From assembly GCA_903813345.2 (NCBI GenBank), contig CAIIXF020000003.1, positions 20,848,931-20,912,930 of the forward strand: a stretch of DNA of 64,000 nucleotides. Direction: 5' to 3'. The stretch's first letter is position 1, and each line of letters begins with the position of its first letter. This DNA comes from Owenia fusiformis (lineage: Eukaryota; Annelida; Polychaeta; Sabellida; Oweniidae). The notes beneath the pieces are model-generated. The model was not told the DNA's origin, did no database searches, and saw nothing but the letters and a program-made list of their open reading frames with translations. Of the stretch, positions 55,960-64,000 are shown one piece after another. Position numbers and translations under genes: made by a program.

Positions 55960-58900
55960 CTGGAATTAAAGATATGGGTATAATTGAGCGATTTACAAAA
56001 TATAAAGCTGCATAGATATGACGCAAGACGCAAGTGTGGAAATACCTCCTAGATCAAAGCAACGTGCCTCCTGCCGGCTGGTAACGTGATAGCATTGCTT
56101 TACGATCATGTGTATACGTATACGGAGAAAACAACGTGGGTTAATAAATACTTTTTTGTTCATATCGTTTTCCATGATAAGCATATCATTCGATTCAAAT
56201 TGAAGCTGGATGTTGTTATGAAAACGTGAATCATTTTGAGAATAATCACATAAACAATTTATAAAGAGACTCATTTGTCCTTTTCAATTGACATGTTATC
56301 AAGAATTTGCCGAATTCTCACAAATACTGATAACTTTTTCTGACCGAATTCCCTCAGCTAAACATAATATTTTATGTTTGCCATGCCATACTTTAACATA
56401 CATCACGTCATATTATCACAATTCTCAATACTTGCCCCGAATATCGTTAAATTCTGGAAGTATTTACAAGGAAACTTATCGTAAAAGATATGGAAGGTCG
56501 GTTTAATCCAGACCCTTGAGATAAACAACTAACATTTAGAACGTTATGTTAGCTTCTGTGTTTCTAAGAAACCAATCCATTGAAATGCCTAAACCTCTAG
56601 CTCTTCATCCATGATCGACAAGGACATTAATCACAGATAGTTCACCAAAATTGCTATAACTTTGGTTGTGCAATGGTCTATGTTTACTACATTTAACATT
56701 TACCAAAAAATGTCCTGCTTATTGAAAATGTATATCGGGTAGCTTGGTCGTAGCTGGAGAGCTTAATTGTTTAGATTGTGGAGTCTCGGTGGAGAAACGA
56801 GGGCATAAAAAGTCAGTTGGTATTTGATAAGAGCGTTTATGAACCCTTTACGTGTAAATGTCTTCATATCTCAATCTTATAAACTTTAGTAATATCACGA
56901 AAGAGAGATACTTGAGAGATTTTTAAGTATAAAGATTATATTATAAGCATAATTATAAAATTGCTTTATTCGCAGGGTATTTTTTGATTTGAAGGTAACT
57001 GTCAATTGCAAAGGCTAGTCAAAACCTCAGACAAATGTTACCCCTTCGTAAAATAGCACTAGCTGCTAGCAGAATTGATTTTACATACATCTCCCTTTCC
57101 ATTTGATAAAAAAAACACAAATATATACAATGGAAAGAAATACGAAACCTTATACAACAATGTTTAGAAGATATGTCAAACAAAACATTTTAATTGGGCA
57201 GCTGCCTGTGTTTTAATAAAATCATCCCATGAGAATCATGTGATTCATTAGCATAGCTCGCAAATTGTCTGAACAGTATCAATCCGCACAAAATACTAGA
57301 AATCCCACCAAAACGTTTCACTTGATATTATGGACCGATGTTTTCAGCGACTAACTAATAATTTTCGACTTGTCAGACCCATGACGACATAAAATCGACC
57401 TGCCCGATATAATTGTTGGTAAATTTATATAGTGTATGATTTATGTATTTATCAATTTGATGAAATGTTTTTAACTCATATGCAAGTTGCAAGGGTAACA
57501 CTTGCTTTATCACAGAAGGGTCTGTGAAATTTTTAAATGATAAATATTTGTGGCATTACTTTATGTACCCACGTATAGATAGTTTTGGAGAGGGTAGACC
57601 GCAGAATGATTAATTATTGCCGAAACACATGGTATCTTTTTTACGATTTCGTTTGCCTCTTAAATTACGAGATCGATGGTATTCCAGTCTTCATATTAGA
57701 TTTGATGGCCGATTTAATCGTAACGACTGTGTTTTGATAAATACCGATCTGAGATTTGCATCTTCAACATCTATATTTGTTATCAATAAGAACGATTTTT
57801 ACTCTCCATTAAACTTACCCAACAAAAGTACTGCCATATACAGCATAGCGAAGTCTTTAAGAACTAGCTACTAAAATTGGTGGTCTCATAACAACAGACA
57901 AAGCTGTCAAATTTTAGACCTGACATTGAATCCGTTTTAAAGCACAAGTGTTGTAAAAGTGATGGAGTGTTAATTTAAATTGATAGAATGGCTTCAGAGT
58001 GCATATAGCACACTATACCAGTGGCAGATATAAGGCAAAGTTAGTTAAAAAACGATAGTGGAAAAATCTCGAACGAAGTGGTTGGCCATGACTCATTTAC
58101 ACCCTGCTGAATGCTATAAACAATAAACGAACAGCTTGTAATCTAAACATTTACAATAAACAGAGTTCGTATTTCTACTGAAACAATTCTTTTGTCTGGC
58201 TATGTACCAGTGTACAGGGCCATGGACTACTTTGTCATAAAATAAGATACAGATGCATATCAGATTGAATGACAGTGCTTGTGGTTCCCTGTAACCAAAT
58301 ATTAACTAATCATAACCACTTATCATAACCATAAAGCATATTCAAAACTCAGCTCTGTCTTCGACACAGAGAACTATACGAGTTGTGTCTTTTTAATGTG
58401 TATAATCTTCTATACACTAAAAACGATACAAATCATATGTAAATAGTTCTCTGTGATTTTCGAGGGTAAAAAAATATCAAATATGCAAAGTGCAAATAAG
58501 ACATATTTTGTTGATCTTAAGAATATGATTTGACATGGATTTGAACAAGGGGCTGTAGAATTTTGATTTCAAGTTCAACAAATAAAAATGAAGATGGGTT
58601 TAAAAAGAATAGAACCATATTTGTTCTGAGCATATATTTAAAACATGTAGTTCATCAAAAAGGCCTTTTCTCTCAAGTTGAATTCCCCAATTTGGGTTTG
58701 AAAATTCTCAAATCAACTCTGTGCACATAAAATCAGGTCTGGTAATTTTAATTCAGGACAAACAACAATTCTTGTCACTTTATCAACATAATATTCAGCA
58801 AAATCAGTTCTTACCTTATTTTTATGCTATCGTGTGTCTATTCATCCCTTTAGCAAAACAGTGAACTTTCTTGGTTTTATATCTGTTTTGCATCTCATGT

Positions 58901-60585
58901 TCTGTATCATTTTATCCCAGTCCTATGTACTAACATAAATGCACATATGCACAAAGTGAAGTCACAAAATGTCATAAAATTCTTCAAAATAAAATCATTG
59001 GCACAGTTGGTCCCTCATAAAATGTGTACTCATATATCGCCTGCTTCCTCTCAGGAATTTTACGTTGGCTATGAACTCAGGAGGTCGTGCATCTATGGGT
59101 GCTTCTTGAACATTTAAACTTCCATCAACATGTACCTCGTTGAATCGAAAGTACTTCTGCTTTTTGTTTAAGTAAGTATTGGCTGATTAAAGTAAAATGG
59201 TAAAATATCCGTTACAAGTGTTTCTTCACTGCAAGAATTGGTAGAAAAATACATGCCTATTAGCTTGTATCATTCAAAAGAGCTGAATATATTTAGGATT
59301 AGCTCATGATACTCTAATAAAAAACACAAATATTTAGTCCGTTTCCTCTCTTAATTCATAAGGAGACTTGTGACTCCTCCTTCGATTGCTTTCTTTGTCT
59401 AATATTGCAGACAATTGGAACCTTTTTGCTATCTTAATGAAACTGTTTATTTATCATCTTAAAATAGTCATACCACTACAAAATAAAAACAGACTGCAGT
59501 GCTAGAGTACAATGTATATTACAGAAGGTCTACAGCTGACAAAAGCGACCATCGACGGTGACAAAGGCTAGTCTTTCCCTAGTCTTTATCTCTTGCACGG
59601 CAGTAAAAGTGGTAATAATCACACGAAACGTGTTCAACAAGTTTTTTCTCTAACAATGGAGATATTTCGGATCAAAAGCAAAACCACAATGCATTTACAT
59701 CACCCTCCAAAGGTTTTTGAGTATCCTAACTCCTCGCTGTAAATATTTTTCAACATTTGAATCATTCGGCAATGCCTTGGTTTAGGCCTGTACGTCAACA
59801 AATACTTGTATAACTTGGTATTCGAATTCGAAAAACGAAAACGAAAAGTCATATTGTTATCAAACTGAATTAAATTCTGCCAGGCTATTGCATTTTATAA
59901 AGGCTAAATTCAAATTATTTTGTTAAAATAACAATGTCCCATTTGTTTTATCTCAATTATTAATTAGCCCTTGAGACCAGTGTACCCTGGTTTTTTATAT
60001 TTATACATGCGTTGGATTTGTTCTCTAGCCATGTTATAAATAACCTTGGCCTTTGATTTACTTTAATTTTGTTATTTAATGTAATACGAGGGTCTAAAAG
60101 ATGGATTTTAAAAAATAAGGCCGAAGGGTAGATTTCAGAAGGATGAAATTTATCAGGTACGACCAATAGAACACGAATATAGTTAATACAAAACATAGAA
60201 GAAGAATTGTGCAATCGTTTATACTTTGAGTTGATCATGCAACTTACAATAACCCATCAAACTGTTTTTTTTCGTTCACAAATCAGTTGAATGCGCACGA
60301 ACCCAAAAATCTAACCAATGGGAGAATCATGTGTAAAAATTATAGGAAATAGATTACATACCAAGGAACGTTTGTTTATGCTCACTTAAGTGAACTTTTA
60401 TCAATGCAAAAAATGGATAAGATAACCTGAAAGGGGAATTAACACTGTTACACCATCTATTCACATTAATATGAGTTTTTTTCATTATATTCGACTCAGT
60501 AAATATAAGCGCCAGGGATTCTTAGACCATGTACGTATTGATCATTTTATGATGTACTCGTTTTATTTCCAGTACACTCGCTTAC
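55960..60585. other. Gene-free upstream region of gene C
   Basis: About 4.6 kb of AT-rich sequence without a supported gene. It presumably holds the promoter and non-coding first exon(s) of gene C, which I could not place. Small open frames (for example 57617-57874) have no other support. Confidence 0.45.
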
Positions 60586-60928
60586 TAAAGCTAGCCGTAG
60601 TTATTGAGTAAAATATTTTCATGGGACATGAAGGGACAAGTTCGGACATTCCCATGGGACATCAGGGAATATTGTCCCAAGTTTTCCTTTTTGTCCCAAG
60701 TTGTCCCCGGGACATTGTCCCAAGTTGTCCGATTTTGTCCCTTTATGTTCAAAGTATGGACATGTTGATTCTTTTCTTGGGACATTACCGGACAAATGAT
60801 GGGCATTTCACCACGTGATGATCATATGACAATTTTCTGACAAAATTGCACTATATTCCAGACATCATCGGACAAAACGGACAAAGGGACAAAATCGGAC
60901 ATTGTCCCATTGGTGTACGGCTAGCTTA
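60586..60928. mobile_element. MITE-like unit full of TGTCC/GGACA words
   Basis: TAAAGCTAGCCGTA at 60586 is inverse to TACGGCTAGCTTA ending at 60928. Between them TTGTCCCAAG, GGGACA and GTCCGATTTTGTCC occur more than a dozen times in both orientations, with potential for extensive folding. Confidence 0.6.
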
Positions 60929-61425
60929 AGCTGACACTGGGCAGGCTGCACAATCTGACAATGCTCTATGTCATTCAAATGTCAATGTCCAGTAATACTC
61001 AATAAGAGTCAAGTTCACCATGTTTATGATCATGATAAAATATTCCCGATGACCATGCTGGTATAAATGCCAAAACTTTTACTTTCGTCTACGTACTGTC
61101 ACCATAGGCATATCTAAGAACTGCTATACTACTACATTATAATCTAAACACACTATGAACCAAAACCACAAGTCAAGATATATATTTTGTCCAGTGATAT
61201 CTCTACATGCATTCACTCAAATATTTTGTTTCTCTGTTCAAGAAAATATCAAGTGTGCCTGTTCAATTAACATTAACATAAAACACTAAATATAATTCTG
61301 AATATTATTCATTTAATTTTGATTATCTACCAATCTGCATATGCCCAGTCAATAGTCAAAACTGCTAACCCCGCCGCCTAACACAGTTGTAATAGAGTAT
61401 TGATATAAAGATACTCAATATACAT
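60929..61425. other. Spacer downstream of the GPCR
   Basis: AT-rich, no gene seen. Confidence 0.4.
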
Positions 61426-61431
61426 TTTATT
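61426..61431 (-). terminator. Poly(A) signal candidate for the GPCR gene
   Basis: AATAAA on the - strand 14 bases after the stop codon. Close, but possible. Confidence 0.35.
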
Positions 61432-61444
61432 ACAAGCATCCAAA

Positions 61445-62422
61445 TTAAAAGGATTGGCCAAAGCTGCTGTTCGCGTCCATGTGTCTCCAGGGACATAAGA
61501 GCATTTTAAATGCCCTGCGAAACTCCTTACTCTTCCAGCCATAGACGAATGCATTACAGAACGAGTTGCAGTACAATAGCAAACCAGCGTACTTCTCCAA
61601 GACAATGAGCCAGAATGGTTTAGTGCTAAACGTCACCACAATGATGTTAGCTATCCAATACGGAAGATAGCAGATGATAAGTATTCCATACACTGTCACC
61701 ATCATCTTCAATATCTTCATGTTTGTTCTTCTCGTGACATGCTCATTCCCATTCATGGTGCACTGCTCGTTTTGAATCTGCTTTTGTTGCTTCAGGGCAA
61801 TGTAGAAAATCACAGAATAAAGAGTTGTGATTATAATCACCAAGGTAACCATATTTGATATCACAATCCCGTACAGGAATTCCATATCATACAACACTTT
61901 CGTAAATATGCATTCTCCATTTGGTGCCCAATGGTTGAAGTAGCTTGTAATGGTTATACCAATGACCGAGTACAACCATAGGCAGATTATTAAAGCATTT
62001 GATCGGGATTCTGAGAATCTGCTCGGATATTTGAATGGTACAACTATAGCAGTGTATCTCTCCACAGCGATTCCAGTGTACGATAATATGGATGACGCCA
62101 CGGTGACAGCTAAAAACCATTGGCAAACTAGACAGGAATATTTCTCGTATGATCCCCCGTCATACTGAAGTGCCTCTGGATAAAAGACCCGTATGCTACA
62201 GTATGGCAGCGTCAGTCCGAGTAGCAGGTCTGCACATGCCAGACTTAGCACAAATTTGTTACTTGTCGTCTGCAAGAATTCAAACTTCGTAATAGCGACG
62301 ATAGTTAATACGTTTGCTGCAATGACGAGAGACGCTGTCAACTCTGATATGATAATATAAGATATTCCAAAATTGTGACCAGTAAAGCCAGGTCTTGTAG
62401 CAACTGTAACGTTTTCATCCAT
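61445..62422 (-). CDS. Class A (rhodopsin-like) GPCR, single exon, orphan
   Basis: Intact 325-residue frame from ATG at 62422. Seven hydrophobic segments are visible. TM1 has ANVLTI (N1.50) and TM2 has LACADLLLG (D2.50). TM3 begins at a Cys (SCLVCQW) and ends in ERY, the DRY variant. ECL2 has a partner Cys (NGECIF). TM6 has CYLPYW in place of CWxP, and TM7 has NAFVY in place of NPxxY. After TM7, KSKEFRRAF forms helix 8, and Cys residues (LLCPW) may be palmitoylated. An NVT sequon lies in the short N-terminus. Size and motifs fit an amine/adenosine/lipid-type family A receptor, but the ligand cannot be named. Intronless, on the same strand as gene C and ~5.5 kb upstream of it. Confidence 0.9.
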   Translation of the reverse strand: MDENVTVATRPGFTGHNFGISYIIISELTASLVIAANVLTIVAITKFEFLQTTSNKFVLSLACADLLLGLTLPYCSIRVFYPEALQYDGGSYEKYSCLVCQWFLAVTVASSILSYTGIAVERYTAIVVPFKYPSRFSESRSNALIICLWLYSVIGITITSYFNHWAPNGECIFTKVLYDMEFLYGIVISNMVTLVIIITTLYSVIFYIALKQQKQIQNEQCTMNGNEHVTRRTNMKILKMMVTVYGILIICYLPYWIANIIVVTFSTKPFWLIVLEKYAGLLLYCNSFCNAFVYGWKSKEFRRAFKMLLCPWRHMDANSSFGQSF

Positions 62423-62951
62423 CGTCTTTCCCCAAATTATCTGTTTTAACTTTCGTTCTTAGATAATATCTACAACCAATTTGTTATTATTTCGACCACT
62501 TCGATTAGCAACGATCAACAGCACAGGCTGATAAATTGTATTAAATGCACGTTAAAAACGTACAAAAACAGGGATAAGGTAATTTATCATACATTAATGT
62601 GGTCTCATCATCCATATTGCTTGTCAGGTAGTATTTTCCCCGGGGATTTGTTATCAATTAAAAACACAAATGGACCTCTCTATCGATACATTAAACAGCA
62701 ATACAGCTATTACCCGTTACTAAAACAGTTTTTTCCAAAGGGAAGGCAGGGTCAATGGCATCTATGTGAAAATCTTGCATGTGTAGTGATGGAACATTTT
62801 AGAACACCTTGACTTATTTACCAGCTAATGGTTAATTTTTGTTAGAATCATTTCGTTCAGCTTGCATAGAAACATTTTCGTTGTTCATTCTGAATAGGGG
62901 AGGTAAGCTTCCTAATCTGGATTCTTACGAAGGGGCAAACATACTCATGTA
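62423..62951. other. Upstream region of the GPCR
   Basis: No further exon or clear promoter motif recognised. Confidence 0.4.
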
Positions 62952-63818
62952 CACTCCCCTCCATAAGTTTGGCAACCTTTTTTCTCCATTGAACTACGTG
63001 TTAAAGCCACTTAACGTTTGAATTTTTATTTACTTAACCGCCGATGAAATAACTTATAATATTGATGGAAACGTAACTTGACTTTATTTCCAATACCTCC
63101 AAATTTTTTCAATTTTTTTCCTCAATTACAATAGGTCGAAAATTGATGATAGATTTGATGAATTTTTGAAAATCGTCATTCCCGTGTAATCCAATGGGAA
63201 ATGGAGGGTTCGGGGAAAATCCGAAATCAGGATATCTTTTCAGTAAAAGATTCAGTAAAAAATATTTTTATATAGAAAATTGAATTGTCTAACTTTTTTG
63301 AACTAAGTGTTTAGTTTATTTGATGAATATTAAAGTTACAGCGCTTCAAAGTCATTTTTGAAAAGAATTTTTCGCCTCCTGTGTTATTTCAATGTGAGAG
63401 GTTTTTTGAAAAACAATTTTGACTTTAAAGCCCTATAACTTTGTTGAATCTGAAGAAACATATCAATTTTTTGTTAAATAAAGATAGCAAATTCAATTAC
63501 CTGCTTAATTTTTTGCAAGGACTCGGATGGATGGATATTCTGTCATATGACTTGCGGCAAACCTACCATTTCCCATTGGTTAACATGGGAATGTCGATTT
63601 TCAAAAATTCATCAAATTCATCATCAATTTTCGACCTACTGTAATTGAGGGAAAAAATTGACAAAATTTGGAGGAATTGGAATTAAAGTCAAATTACGTT
63701 TCCATCAATAGTATTTAGTATTTTCATCGCAGGTTAAGTAAATAAAAATTCAAAGGTAAAGAGGCTTTAACACGTAGTTCAATGGGAAAAAAGGTTGCCA
63801 AACTTATGGAGGGGAGTG
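62952..63818 (+). mobile_element. Second copy of the CACTCCCCTCC TIR element, inverted
   Basis: Begins CACTCCCCTCCATAAGTTTG after TA and ends CTTATGGAGGGGAGTG at 63818, but no TA follows. It is about 90% alike to 53604-54479 when inverted, with the same internal short frame. Confidence 0.85.
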
Positions 63819-64000
63819 GGATTTTAGCAAATGAGAATATACGAGTTTGCGATCTACTACTTTGACAGAAAGATTGACGTTTTTATATTGTATCAAAGTA
63901 TGACTTTGTGGATTTGGAACACCAAGCCATTTTTCCATGCAAACTGAAACATCCAACCATACTCCAACTCAGTGCCAAATATGTATATGATTATAATCTT
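63819..64000. other. Window end, no feature seen
   Basis: Unremarkable AT-rich sequence. Confidence 0.4.

Noticed and set aside
57617-57874. 85-codon frame upstream of gene C
   Set aside because: No splice signals, domain or codon support; length is within chance for this composition.

Overview
The window is nuclear DNA from an invertebrate animal. It is AT-rich, with short phase-matched exons, GT-AG introns and a dense population of DNA transposons and satellite-like arrays. Multidomain EGF/sushi/vWA proteins and AATGGCGGCC-type and TGACCTT-type repeats recall lophotrochozoan genomes, perhaps a bivalve mollusc, but the species is a weak guess.

Genes, left to right. (A) A + strand gene at 1986-6949, with its 5' end outside the window, encodes EGF-like domains, one transmembrane segment and a ~570-residue cytoplasmic tail. 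(B) A + strand exon at 31543-32644 encodes an acidic protein with degenerate ~27-residue repeats. Its ends faintly resemble the tail of A. (C) A - strand gene at 55950-34128 can be assembled as 35 exons with matching phases and one uninterrupted 2305-codon frame. It predicts a SVEP1-like extracellular protein (vWA, GCC2/GCC3, sushi, HYR, EGF, pentraxin) that continues into a SEA domain, a transmembrane helix and a tyrosine/proline-rich tail. (D) An intact single-exon class A GPCR lies on the - strand at 62422-61445.

Between A and B, 7833-30820 is a transposon nest. An old mariner remnant with TA flanks is split by a 21.9 kb unit (8521-30403). That unit has near-identical long terminal inverted repeats and a perfect 9-bp target duplication, which fits a Mutator-like or foldback element. 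It carries no visible transposase. It holds a ~600-bp repeat array, a 32-bp minisatellite in three blocks, two arrays of one ~136-bp satellite in opposite orientations, and several nested TIR elements with recognisable target duplications.

Gene C's introns contain a 53-bp minisatellite, a deletion-derivative MITE and a TIR element (53604-54479). An inverted second copy of that element lies beyond the GPCR (62952-63818). Two exon starts, one in A and one in C, have been tandemly duplicated together with their splice acceptors. No tRNA, rRNA or CRISPR was seen. All splice sites and domains were read by eye, without database or transcript support.
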